Program-made: the position numbers and the translations under genes
In this document: in pieces, positions 16,230 through 27,527 of the stretch
Layout: each line of letters opens with the position of its first letter
Position numbering within the stretch: position 1 is the stretch's first letter
The notes under the pieces: generated by a model
The model's input: only the letters and a program-made list of their open reading frames with translations
The model's database searches: none
What the model was told of the DNA's origin: nothing
NCBI GenBank assembly: GCA_050739895.1
Contig: JBOICK010000100.1
Location: forward strand, 1 to 64,000
Reading direction: 5' to 3'
Origin: Stenotrophobium sp050739895
GTDB lineage: Bacteria; Pseudomonadota; Gammaproteobacteria; Nevskiales; Nevskiaceae
Length of the DNA: 64,000 nucleotides

Positions 16230-17170
16230 TTGGTGAGCTGCCCATCTTCATCAAACGTAAAGGTGCGAATCTTTTCGTCAGTAAGAATCCGTAGCGGCGT
16301 GCCGTTTTTGTCCCTTACGACAAACCGATGAGTACTGTCGTCTGTGATCCTGACTTCTCTCTCCATGAAGGAATATGGCACCGTAAATTCGAGTCCATGA
16401 ATCTCGGCAAGGACGCCACTGATGTTGATGTGATGCCTTGGAAGCCAGTAACAGCCATGAGCACTTTTGTCATCGTCGTGTATGCAGCCATATCCAGACG
16501 CGGTCAACTTCCCAAGCGAGAGTATTGAGTTGCCGTTTGCATCAAAGAACTCGCTAAGGCCCATTTGATATTGAAACTGAGCTGCCCCATCTCTGAGGAA
16601 ACGGTCTTTAAGAACGTGCTGTCCCTGCTCCGTCAATATTGGGATGAACGTGCCTCGGTGTGGATGAGGTATCTCAAGGTGCAAATTGATCACGATGGTT
16701 TTGATGAAGCCTTGCTCGTCTTGCTCTGTGCTCGTCGCGAGCTCATAAAGAGTGATCGGCTTCCCGCCAGTTATTGATGTCGCGTTTTCTGCATATTTCT
16801 TAGCAGGTGACGTGTACCCCGTTGCTGAGAAAAACGCGGCCGCATCTATGGGTTGGAGATCAGGTAGCGCGCCGGCTAGCTTTTGAACGTCTCCACGCCC
16901 TACCTTTGAACCGCGCTCCGAGTAGTCCTTGGCTTCGCCCATTTTCGATATCTGGCCGTCGGTACTTTGATGATGCACATCAAGTTGGTAGAGAGTTTTG
17001 GAGAACTGCCCTCTGAGGCGACTATCGTGCGTTACATTCCCTTCCTCAAGCAAAGCCATCGCAATGGCTGCTAACCGTTCAAAGGCAGCCCCAGACTTAG
17101 ATGGCAATGACCCAAATATCTCCTTGTAGATTTTCTCGATGGGGGAGGTCATGGGTGAGTAAGGCGCTAA
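16189..17170 (-). mobile_element. Putative lone integron gene cassette (982 bp)
   Basis: The gene on the minus strand is framed by G/TT cores: GTTAGCGCC at 17171-17163 on its 5' side and the attC hairpin ending GTTACGC at 16189-16183 on its 3' side. Cutting both between G and TT and circularising rebuilds an attC whose outer arms are GCGCTAAC and GTTAGCGC, perfect complements. The inserted gene has visibly lower GC than both flanks. No integrase or second cassette is present, so it would be a stray insertion at a secondary site. Confidence 0.6.
16223..17152 (-). CDS. PD-(D/E)XK nuclease-like protein, Mrr/type IV restriction-like
   Basis: The 309-aa protein (ATG at 17152, inside the cassette boundary) has SGAAFERLAAIAMALL near residues 20-35, the helix-1 motif of Mrr-type nucleases. 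It is followed by YQLDVHHQS...GEAKDYS near 55-80, which gives the D-x(n)-E-x-K active-site pattern. The rest (about 120-309) has no recognised domain and could be target recognition. A role in restriction of foreign or modified DNA, or another nuclease role, is inference. GC is clearly lower than in the neighbours, and the gene is flanked by integron-type cores. No methylase is nearby, consistent with a type IV or orphan enzyme. Confidence 0.7.
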   Translation of the reverse strand: MTSPIEKIYKEIFGSLPSKSGAAFERLAAIAMALLEEGNVTHDSRLRGQFSKTLYQLDVHHQSTDGQISKMGEAKDYSERGSKVGRGDVQKLAGALPDLQPIDAAAFFSATGYTSPAKKYAENATSITGGKPITLYELATSTEQDEQGFIKTIVINLHLEIPHPHRGTFIPILTEQGQHVLKDRFLRDGAAQFQYQMGLSEFFDANGNSILSLGKLTASGYGCIHDDDKSAHGCYWLPRHHINISGVLAEIHGLEFTVPYSFMEREVRITDDSTHRFVVRDKNGTPLRILTDEKIRTFTFDEDGQLTKR

Positions 17171-17171
17171 C
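17163..17171 (-). other. 5' boundary core of the putative cassette (GTTAGCGCC)
   Basis: On the minus strand GTTAGCGCC starts 19 nt before the nuclease-like ATG. It is the G-TTRRRY-type core expected where an inserted cassette begins, and its GTTAGCGC complements GCGCTAAC at the other end. The stop codon TAG of the upstream secreted protein is formed by this core (AGT TAG). Confidence 0.55.
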
Positions 17172-18099
17172 TGCAATTCGGTGTCGTTACCGCGTACACC
17201 TGCGTGCGTTGTGTCTGCCAGCGCTGCGCTTCCTGGGTCGCGGCGTCATACGCCTGGATCGGCGAGAGCAGTGCGGCGTAGCCGTTGTTGCGCAGCATGC
17301 CAGTGATGGCGCCAGACGAGTGCAGCATTGCCGGATTCTTGATCACCGCCACGGTTTTGTCGGCGGCAGTGGATTGATCGATCGCGGTTGTCGCCAGCGT
17401 TTTCTGCTCGGCGTAAACCGGCTGCATCGCCGCCAGCATCTGCCTGGCAACGGCGACATGCTGGTCGGCATAGTGCTGGTCGAGTTGATGGCGCTGCTGC
17501 CAGTCGGCCTTGCAATTGGCCTTGCCGGGCCTGCTGTTGAGTGCCTGCAGCTTGACGATCCGTTCGTCGTCGAGGCTGTGCTGCTGATCCTGATAGCGCG
17601 ACAGGATGGCATTCATTTTTTGCTGGGCTGCGCTCACGCGAGCTGCAGTGGACTGGCTGGCCTGCTGTTCGGCGCCGAGCGTGCGCATCGCTGCCGACTC
17701 CGCCGCGTTGGGGACCGCAGCCATTGTTGTGCTCTGCTGCATCTGTGCTTGCATCTGCATCGCGTAGGCCATTTTCTGGGCGTCGCTCATGCTGGCCATT
17801 TGCTTGGCCATCGCCGCTGCCTTGGCCTGCATTTGCGCCGGGTCGGTGCCCATGTCGAGCGCGGTGCCGGCATAGGCTTGGTGCTGCAGCGCCAGCCCGG
17901 ATTGAGTTTGCGCCGCTAGCAGTTGCTTTTCGAGCACAGCGGCGCTGGCCGTGTTCGCGGCGGCTGCAGCGGCCGCGACACTGGCCGGCCATGCTGGCAA
18001 CTGTGCGAGGATCTGCGCGGCGGCGGGTGCGCCGCCGGTGCCGCCGAGTGTCGGTACGACGATTGCCGCGATCAAAAAAATGCGCGCGGAACGAATCAT
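17167..18099 (-). CDS. Secreted alanine/glutamine-rich protein of unknown function
   Basis: The 310-aa product begins with a signal peptide (MIRSARIFLIAAIVVPTLGG, cleavage probably in the GGAPAAA region). It is followed by a long helical Ala/Gln/Met-rich segment (about residues 35-170) typical of coiled coils, then a more mixed C-terminal part with two Cys (KANCKADW and the terminal NCS). The location is presumably periplasmic. The spacing and coil pattern slightly recall TrbJ/VirB5-like proteins, but no secretion cluster is present, so I assign no function. The stop codon overlaps the cassette boundary, so the present C terminus may have been set by the insertion. Confidence 0.6.
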   Translation of the reverse strand: MIRSARIFLIAAIVVPTLGGTGGAPAAAQILAQLPAWPASVAAAAAAANTASAAVLEKQLLAAQTQSGLALQHQAYAGTALDMGTDPAQMQAKAAAMAKQMASMSDAQKMAYAMQMQAQMQQSTTMAAVPNAAESAAMRTLGAEQQASQSTAARVSAAQQKMNAILSRYQDQQHSLDDERIVKLQALNSRPGKANCKADWQQRHQLDQHYADQHVAVARQMLAAMQPVYAEQKTLATTAIDQSTAADKTVAVIKNPAMLHSSGAITGMLRNNGYAALLSPIQAYDAATQEAQRWQTQRTQVYAVTTPNCS

Positions 18100-18124
18100 G
18101 ATGACTCCCCCTGGTTTAGCGAAC

Positions 18125-20303
18125 TCAGCCTACGCCAGCCGCGCGCAGTTCTTCAATCAGCAGCATGCGTGCGACCTTGTCCTGCATGCTGTGCGGCGCA
18201 TCCAGCTTGAGCCATTGCAGATACGGTGTTACGGCGGCGGGTGCTTCTGCGTTGCGCTGGCGCCATGCGGCCAGCGCCAGCTTCCACTTCGCGGTTTTCG
18301 CGGCGCGGGCCTTGACGCCCTTGAGCGCCTTGCCCAGCAGTTGTTCCTGCGCGGTCAGATCGGTGCCGAACGGGAACGCCGGGAAAATCTCCCGCGCGCG
18401 ATACGGCTGCAGCAGGTCTTCGAGGCGCTGCGGAAAATTCTGGCGGAACTGCTGCGGGATTTGGTAATCGGCTTCGACCTTGCCGGCCTTTTTGACCTGC
18501 TCCAGCAAGCCCTGCTGGAAGCGCGAGTCGGTGATGTTGAGCAGAGCCTTGGCGACTTCGCTGTCGTTGCGCGACAGCAGGTCGGCGATACCGTATTCGG
18601 TGATGACGAGGTCGCGCAGATGGCGCGGGATGGTGCAGTTGCCGTAGTTGAACACGACATTGCTGCTGGCGCCGTCGCCGCTGCCATCCTTGTCGCGCAC
18701 CGCGCGGAACATCAGCACCGAGCGCCCGGTCGGCAGCTGGTGCGCCATCGACACGAAGTTGAACTGGCCGCCTACGCCGGAGATCACGCGGCCATCTTCC
18801 AGGCCATCCGAGCAGACCGCGCCGGACAGCGAGACCATGATGCCGGTGTTCATGAAGCGCGCGTGGATGCGTTGTTCCTTATAAAGCCGCGGATTCAGAT
18901 CGAGCTGGTTGACCTTGTCGACGCCGGTCATGCAGAGCTTGCGGCGCTCATCCTCACTCATGCCGCGCAGCCAGTCGTAGAAATTGCTGGGCCCGAGGAA
19001 AAAACCGCCGTGCATGATGATGCCGTTGCGCAACTGCTTGCCCAGGCATTGCTCCGCCATGATCTTGCGCGAGACCGGGTCGGCGACGTTGGCGATGAAG
19101 CGTTGGCCGTCCGGTGCCACGAGGTAACCGAGATCGTAGCTCGTGGCGTCGTTGAAGAAACCGTGGTGCTGCAGGATGCGGAAATCCTGCGTTCGAATCA
19201 CGCGCACGCCCAAATGTTCCAGCGCGTCCAGAACATCAGCGGTCAAATGATGCGGATTGCAGCGGCCCTCGTTGACCAGTTGTTGCAAGGCCCAGAAGTC
19301 GTAGACCTCGCGCTTGAGGATGCCGGCCTGATGCAGTGGCATGAAGCCGTCGACGAACATTTCCGACGCGCCGTAGAGACCTTTCTCGAAAACGCCGTCG
19401 CCGCCGATCTCGTGTACCAGCGCACCAGAGCGAGCCATCACGCCGCAATCCTTGAGCAGGCTGCGATAGATCGGATTTTTCTGGTGGCGCAGCAAGGCGC
19501 CGTAGACGATGGCGTCACCAAGTGCGCCGATGCCGACCTGCAGCGTGCCGCCATCCTTGAGCAGCGCGCTGGCGTGCAGGCCGATCATGTAATCCGGCGT
19601 TGCCACCGGCAGCTTCGGCGTCGAGAACAGCCGCGTGCTGTAGCGCGGGTGATCGACGATCAGGTCGAAAGTCCCGGCGTCGACCTCGGCGTCATTGACC
19701 ATGTACGGCAGTTCCTGGTTGACCACGCCGATGGCAATGTAAGGCCTGCCGCTGGCCTTGAGCCGCGCCAGCAGCTCCGGGCAGGTATCGGGATTGCAGG
19801 ACAGCGAATAGCGCGTGCCCTCAGCGGTCTCGCGCTTGCAGATCGTCTGCGCGGCGACGTTGCAACCCTGGTTGAACACGTCGCGCGCCGCGTGCGTGTA
19901 GTTGCTGCTGGTGTAATGCTGCTGCGCGTGCGCGTTGTTGAGCAGGCTGCCGGGTTTGAAGAAAAATTCGCTGACTACGACATTGGCAGGCAGCCTGTTT
20001 TTGCGCAGCGCCTTCATGTAATCGAGTTCCGGCACGCCGCCGAACACGCGCTCGACGAATGGCGCGAGGAAATTTCTTTCCAGCGCGCTGCTGCCGCCGG
20101 GAACCTCCAGCGATAGCGCGGTCAGGATCTTGAGCTGTATCGTGGGATCGCGCAGCGCGCGCTGGAACAGCGCGTTGATCAGTTCCACCGGTTTGCCCAG
20201 TCCCAGCGGCATGCCGATGGCGATGGTTTTGCCGACGCGTTCGATGATCGCATCGACCGCCTGTTCCACATTCTCCAGCACCATTCCTTTTTTGGTATTC
20301 ATG
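18125..20303 (-). CDS. Acetyl-CoA hydrolase/CoA-transferase family protein
   Basis: The 725-aa protein matches the long proteobacterial form of the acetyl-CoA hydrolase/4-hydroxybutyrate CoA-transferase family. Family features are the N-terminal GKTIAIGMPLGLGKPVELIN near residues 23-42 and, in the C-terminal half, GVGGQFNFVSMAHQLPTGRS near 510, followed by NVVFNYGNCTIPRHLRDLVITEYGIADL with the glycine and ITEYG elements of the active domain. It would interconvert acyl-CoA and free acids, either as hydrolase or as CoA transferase. The ATG at 20303 is preferred (GGGAG upstream); a longer frame adds an unconserved tail. It diverges from aceE, which makes acetyl-CoA. Confidence 0.85.
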
Positions 20304-20395
20304 CGATAACGCTCCCGAATTTGAATGGTTTTGAATGATTGCCTGCGCGCAACGCGCGCGGCTGCATGATGCCATGCCACGGCGCGAAAACCAGT

Positions 20396-20505
20396 CGCCC
20401 GCTGTGTCTGGCAGATGCGCGGCACATGTTTTATATAATAATATTTTTAATATATTAAATTATAATTTATAACACAAGAGAAGAGGTTCATCAGCCGAGC
20501 GGGTG
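20396..20505. repeat. 110-bp symmetric AT-core element, copy 2 (upstream of aceE)
   Basis: Arms CGCCCGCT (20396-20403) and AGCGGGTG (20498-20505) enclose 94 bp, with the 48-bp AT palindrome at 20427-20474 (TGTTTT...ATAACA) and 23 nt on each side. It occupies the divergent gap between the acetyl-CoA hydrolase/transferase gene and aceE, so both promoters must sit in or next to it. Confidence 0.85.
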
Positions 20506-20574
20506 AGGCTGGAGCGCGCTGGTTCATACATGCTGGCGGCCTGTAACATGCACGCAGTTGATGTGGAGAGCGAA

Positions 20575-23238
<2,664 letters not shown>

Positions 23239-23241
23239 GTC

Positions 23242-24906
23242 ATGGCCACAACAATGGATGTGAAAGTCCCCGACATCGGTGATTACCACGGCGTGCCGGT
23301 GATCGAGGTGTTGGTCAAGAACGGCGATGCAGTGGAGAAGGACGCACCGCTGCTGGTGCTGGAATCCGACAAGGCGACACTGGAAGTGCCGTCACCCGCG
23401 GCTGGTGTCGTCCATAACTTCAGGCTCAAGGCCAATGACAAGGTTTCGCAGGGTGATCTGATTTGCCAACTGGAGACGGTTGCCGCGGAGACTCCAGCGG
23501 CACCTCCTGCCAAAGCGCCACAAGCCGTCAAAGCAGAAGCGCCTGAATCCGCCGCTGCGGTGCCTGCAAAAACAGCGCCTGCCCAGCCGACGCCAGCACC
23601 AAAACAGGCGGTAACGTCTTCGATCACCAAGGTACAGATCCCGGACATTGGCGACTACAGCGGCGTGCCGGTGATTGAAGTGCTGGTGAAGGACGGCGAT
23701 GCAGTGGAGAAGGATGCACCGCTGCTGGTGCTGGAGAGCGACAAGGCGACACTGGAAGTGCCGTCGCCTGCCGCCGGCATCGTGCGCAACTTCAAGCTCA
23801 AGGCCAACGACAAGGTTTCGCAAGGTGACGCTGTCTGCGAGCTGGAAACCGCCGGGCAGCCCGAAGCGGTCAAGTCCGCCGAAACTGCTCCTGTAAAAGC
23901 GGCGCCGGTACAGTCGCAAGCGCCGACCACGCGCACTCCAACGATCACCACGGATACGGCTCCCACACCACCCCCAACACCGGTTGCCGCCGCCGGCGAG
24001 GCACCCTACGCCGGACCCGCAACCCGCAAGTTCGCGCGACAACTGGGCGTGAATCTTGCCCAGGTCAAGGGCAGTGGCGCTCGTGGCCGTATTCTGATCG
24101 AAGATGTGCAGGCTTACGTCAAGCAGACTTTGGCAGCGCCGGTTAGCGCCGCTATGCCCCCAGCCGCTACGGGCGGTGCGGGTATTCCCTCGATCCCTGC
24201 AGTGGATTTCTCGCAGTTCGGTGAGATCGAGAGCAAGCCGCTGGCGCGCATCCGCAAACTCTCCGCCGCCCACCTGCACCGGGCCTGGCTGAACGTGCCG
24301 CATGTGACCCAGACCGACGAAGCCGATATCACTGAGGTCGAGGCTTTCCGCAAGGCTTCCGCCGAAGAAACCGGCGTCAAGCTGACCTTGCTGCCGTTCA
24401 TCATGAAGGCAGTGGCCAAGGCGATGCAGGCCTATCCGGAGTTCAACAGTTCGCTGTCGCCGGATGGCGCCAGCCTGATTCTGAAAAAGTATTGCCATAT
24501 CGGCTTCGCCGCCGAAACCGAAAACGGGCTGGTGGTGCCGGTAGTGCGCGACGTTGACAAGAAGGGCGTCAGCCAGCTGGCCAAGGAATGCGGCGAGCTG
24601 GCCAAAAAGGCGCGCGAGGGCAAGCTCAAGGCCGAGGAGATGAAGGGCGGCTGCTTCTCGATCTCGTCCTTGGGCGGAATCGGCGGCAGCCATTTCACGC
24701 CCATCGTCAACGCCCCCGAGGTGGCGATCCTCGGGGCATCAAGGGCGCAGATGAAACCGGTGTGGGACGGCCAGCAGTTCCAGCCACGCCTGATGCTGCC
24801 ATTGTCGCTGTCCTACGACCATCGCGTGATCGACGGCGCCTACGCGGCGCGCTTCATCGTGCAGCTGGTCAAACTGCTGACGGATGTCAGAAGGCTGGCG
24901 CTGTGA
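23242..24906 (+). CDS. aceF: Dihydrolipoamide acetyltransferase (PDH E2), two lipoyl domains
   Basis: AceF is the structural and catalytic core of the pyruvate dehydrogenase complex and passes acetyl groups to CoA. The 554-aa protein has two lipoyl domains (about residues 5-75 and 130-205), each with the lipoylated Lys in ESDKATLEVPSPAAG and each followed by an Ala/Pro-rich linker. A peripheral-subunit-binding domain (ATRKFARQLGVNLAQVKGSG near 255-275) and the acyltransferase domain follow, ending with the active-site SYDHRVIDGA near 525. The two lipoyl segments are very similar at DNA level, suggesting recent duplication or gene conversion. It is co-transcribed with aceE. Confidence 0.97.
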   Translation: MATTMDVKVPDIGDYHGVPVIEVLVKNGDAVEKDAPLLVLESDKATLEVPSPAAGVVHNFRLKANDKVSQGDLICQLETVAAETPAAPPAKAPQAVKAEAPESAAAVPAKTAPAQPTPAPKQAVTSSITKVQIPDIGDYSGVPVIEVLVKDGDAVEKDAPLLVLESDKATLEVPSPAAGIVRNFKLKANDKVSQGDAVCELETAGQPEAVKSAETAPVKAAPVQSQAPTTRTPTITTDTAPTPPPTPVAAAGEAPYAGPATRKFARQLGVNLAQVKGSGARGRILIEDVQAYVKQTLAAPVSAAMPPAATGGAGIPSIPAVDFSQFGEIESKPLARIRKLSAAHLHRAWLNVPHVTQTDEADITEVEAFRKASAEETGVKLTLLPFIMKAVAKAMQAYPEFNSSLSPDGASLILKKYCHIGFAAETENGLVVPVVRDVDKKGVSQLAKECGELAKKAREGKLKAEEMKGGCFSISSLGGIGGSHFTPIVNAPEVAILGASRAQMKPVWDGQQFQPRLMLPLSLSYDHRVIDGAYAARFIVQLVKLLTDVRRLAL

Positions 24907-24932
24907 ACCGGGTTCGGCGGAGAGGATATCTT

Positions 24933-25247
24933 GTGAAGAAAATAAGCCTCGTTTTGGTTGCGCTGCTGGCGCTGGGCCTGGGTGCCTGCGCTTATTTCGC
25001 GGATGCCGGCGCGCAGGCCGGAACGGCGCTTTCGCCGGTACATGGCGTGGTGCCGGACAACGGCATGGACGCATTTCACCAGTTCATCGCAAGCCTGCCG
25101 ACACCTGCGCAATTCCGCGCGCAGTACCCGGACGTGCAGTTGATCCTGCCCGGCGAGTTCGCCACCAAGGAGCTGCGCCTCAACAACAGCCGCTATTTCG
25201 CGCAACTCAATCAGGCCGGCCGAATCACCGGCGGGAAATTCATGTGA
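24933..25247 (+). CDS. Small lipoprotein of unknown function
   Basis: This 104-aa protein starts at GTG 24933 with GGAGAGGA upstream. It has a signal peptide and lipobox (LVALLALGLGACAYF, Cys near residue 19). The mature part (about 85 residues) carries LPTPAQFRAQYPDVQLILPG and NNSRYFAQLNQAGRITGGKF, with no known motif. It follows aceF by 26 nt and may be a read-through gene of that operon. Its stop overlaps the end of the convergent histidine kinase gene by 8 bp. Confidence 0.65.
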   Translation: MKKISLVLVALLALGLGACAYFADAGAQAGTALSPVHGVVPDNGMDAFHQFIASLPTPAQFRAQYPDVQLILPGEFATKELRLNNSRYFAQLNQAGRITGGKFM

Positions 25248-26598
25248 GCGGCGCGCGCGCCTGATCGGGTTTCAGCGGCAGATACAGGGCGATCCGCAGG
25301 CCGCCTTCGTCACGATTGCCGGCGAGGCAGCGGCCACCATGCGCGCGGACGATGCGCTCGACGATGGCCAGGCCGAGGCCCTGGCCGTCGACATCTCGCG
25401 CATTGCTGCCGCGGTAATAAATCCTGAACAGCTGCGGCAGTTCCGACGCCGGCACGCCGCGGCCGCGGTCCGCAACCTCGATCAGCGCTTCCTCGCCGGC
25501 GCGTGAAATGCATACGCGGATCTCGCCCGGCGTGCCGCCATATTTCACGGCGTTCGACAGCAGGTTGTCGAGCGCTCGTGCCAGCAGCGCGTGCTGTCCC
25601 TGGATTTCGACGGCGCCGTCATTCTGGTGCAGTTCGACCTTGACGTTGTCGGTGTGGGAGCGCAGGTCGTCGATGCGCTCGGCAGCGAGCTGGCCGAGAT
25701 CGACGATTTCATCCATGCGTTCCGGCAGTTTCGCCTCCAGCCGCGTCAGCGCCAGCATGTCGCCGATGATGTGATCGAGCCGCAGGATTTCGCGTTCGGC
25801 GTGGTCGAGATGCTGCAAATTGCCGGTTGCAGTCTTGTCGCGCGCCAGTTCCAGCGCCAGCTGCATGCGCGCCAACGGCGAACGGAGCTCGTGTGAAACA
25901 TCCTGCAGCAGTATCCGCAGGTGCTCGACCAAGCCCTCGATGCGGCCGGCCATGTGGTCAAAATCCCGCGCCAGCAGCGCCAGTTCGTCGGTGCCGGCGA
26001 CAACCGGCTGGCCGACGCGTGCCGAGAGGTCGCCGGTGGCCATGCGCCGCGCCGCCGCCTGCACGGCGGCAACCGGCTTGCTGATGCTGCGGCTGACCCA
26101 CCAGTCGACCAGCCCGATCATCAGCAATGACATCAGCAACTGCACCGCAAGTGGCACCAGCAGGCGCTCCGGTGGCGGGCCTGGCGGGTCGCGCGCAGCC
26201 ATGAACAGCCAATTCTCGCCGTGTGGGCCGGTGCTTTGCACGCTGGCCAGCGTCAGGTTGCCGCTGAGCCGCAACACCACGGAAGGCTGTGCCGCCAGCT
26301 CGTTCAGGTGGTCTTGGATTGGTTGCGGCAGCGGCGTATCAAGCACATTGCGCCCGTTGTTCATCAGGACGAAGTCCATGCCGTGACGGTGCCAGGGTCC
26401 GATCCACAGCCGCAAGGCATCGGCGCCACCACCGCTGTAGATCGAAACCGCCTCCTCGCTCAGCGCCTGCCAGTCCATATGATGATTGGCATAGACGCGG
26501 CTCGCGATGCGTTCGGTGATGACCACGCTGAACAACAGCGTCAGCATATTGGCGACAAAGAACCACAGGAACAGGCGGCGATAGAGTCCGCCTCTCAT
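25240..26598 (-). CDS. Two-component sensor histidine kinase, CpxA-like
   Basis: The 452-aa inner-membrane kinase has a first membrane helix near residues 5-30, a periplasmic domain of about 120 aa, and a second helix near 165-185. A HAMP domain follows, then the phosphoacceptor box DVSHELRSPLARMQLALEL (His near 245), the N box DNLLSNAVKYG, the G1 box VADRGRGVP and the G2 box GQGLGLAIVERIV. The response-regulator gene lies upstream with a 7-nt gap on the same strand, so the pair forms one operon. The input signal is unknown; an envelope-stress role is only a family analogy. Confidence 0.88.
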   Translation of the reverse strand: MRGGLYRRLFLWFFVANMLTLLFSVVITERIASRVYANHHMDWQALSEEAVSIYSGGGADALRLWIGPWHRHGMDFVLMNNGRNVLDTPLPQPIQDHLNELAAQPSVVLRLSGNLTLASVQSTGPHGENWLFMAARDPPGPPPERLLVPLAVQLLMSLLMIGLVDWWVSRSISKPVAAVQAAARRMATGDLSARVGQPVVAGTDELALLARDFDHMAGRIEGLVEHLRILLQDVSHELRSPLARMQLALELARDKTATGNLQHLDHAEREILRLDHIIGDMLALTRLEAKLPERMDEIVDLGQLAAERIDDLRSHTDNVKVELHQNDGAVEIQGQHALLARALDNLLSNAVKYGGTPGEIRVCISRAGEEALIEVADRGRGVPASELPQLFRIYYRGSNARDVDGQGLGLAIVERIVRAHGGRCLAGNRDEGGLRIALYLPLKPDQARAPLT

Positions 26599-26605
26599 GG
26601 CCGCT

Positions 26606-27298
26606 TCAAGCGCCCCTGCGCGCCAGCATGTAGCCGGAACTGCGGATGGTTTCGATTGCTGGCGCGTGCTTGGAAACGTCCATCAGCTTGCGCCGCAGAC
26701 GGCTGATGTGGACATCAATGCTGCGGTCGTAACGCGTGATGGCGCGGCCCAGTGCCTCGCGCGTCAGCGAAGACTTGTCGACAATGCTTCCAGCACGCCG
26801 CGCCAGCGCCAGCAGCAGGCTGTATTCGGCGCTGGTCAACTGCAATTCGGTGTCAGCGATCCAGGCGCGTCGTTCACCCGGGGACAGCCGCAGCGTATCG
26901 ACCTTGACGATTTCATCGGGTGTCGTTGCCGAGCTGCGACGCAGCAGCGCACGCACGCGCGCCAGCAGTTCGCGCGGCAGGAAAGGCTTCGACAGGTAAT
27001 CGTCGGCCCCCAGCTCTAGCCCGACGATGCGGTCCACCGGCTCGCCCCGTGCCGACAGGATGATCACCGGCAAGCTGTACTGTGCGCGCAATTCGCGCAG
27101 GGCCGAGAGTCCGTCCAGCGCCGGCATGGTGACATCGAGGATCAGCAGATCGGGGCGATGTGCCTCGTCGCGCAGCGCCAGCAGCACGGCCTGGCCGTCA
27201 TGCACCGTATCCACCAGCAGGTCTTCGCGGCTCAGATAATCGGTCAGCAGCCGGCACAGTTCATGGTCATCGTCGGCGATCAGGATTCGGTTTTGCAT
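26606..27298 (-). CDS. OmpR/CpxR-family response regulator
   Basis: The 230-aa protein has a receiver domain with the acidic pocket DDD near residues 8-10, the phospho-acceptor Asp in LLILDVTMPALDGL near 53, the conserved Lys in YLSKPFLPREL, and a C-terminal winged helix with DVHISRLRRKLMD. It should act as a transcription factor phosphorylated by the kinase encoded just downstream. A start nine bases upstream (27307) is equally possible, since neither ATG has a strong ribosome site. Its promoter must be in the 229-bp divergent gap before the NHL-type lipoprotein gene. Confidence 0.9.
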   Translation of the reverse strand: MQNRILIADDDHELCRLLTDYLSREDLLVDTVHDGQAVLLALRDEAHRPDLLILDVTMPALDGLSALRELRAQYSLPVIILSARGEPVDRIVGLELGADDYLSKPFLPRELLARVRALLRRSSATTPDEIVKVDTLRLSPGERRAWIADTELQLTSAEYSLLLALARRAGSIVDKSSLTREALGRAITRYDRSIDVHISRLRRKLMDVSKHAPAIETIRSSGYMLARRGA

Positions 27299-27527
27299 GC
27301 GGAGCATTGTCGTGTCGATTGCTGGTTTCGCATAGCGGGAGGCCCCAGCTTTAGCCAAAGTTAACCACGCCGCAACAGTTATTAACACGCCAGGCCGTGA
27401 AAACCCCGCAAACTGGCTGTCGAAGCGACGAACACCGGCAAATCCGCCGTGGTTGCGGTAGTGCCCGATAGAAAATAGACTGCATGCCTTCCGCCGCACC
27501 CGTCATCACCTGTCAGGAGATTCACCG

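Noticed and set aside
17951..20116. A 721-codon rightward open frame antisense to the acetyl-CoA hydrolase/transferase gene
   Set aside because: It is a shadow frame of high-GC coding; the opposite strand encodes a complete recognised enzyme, and the antisense product has no family features.
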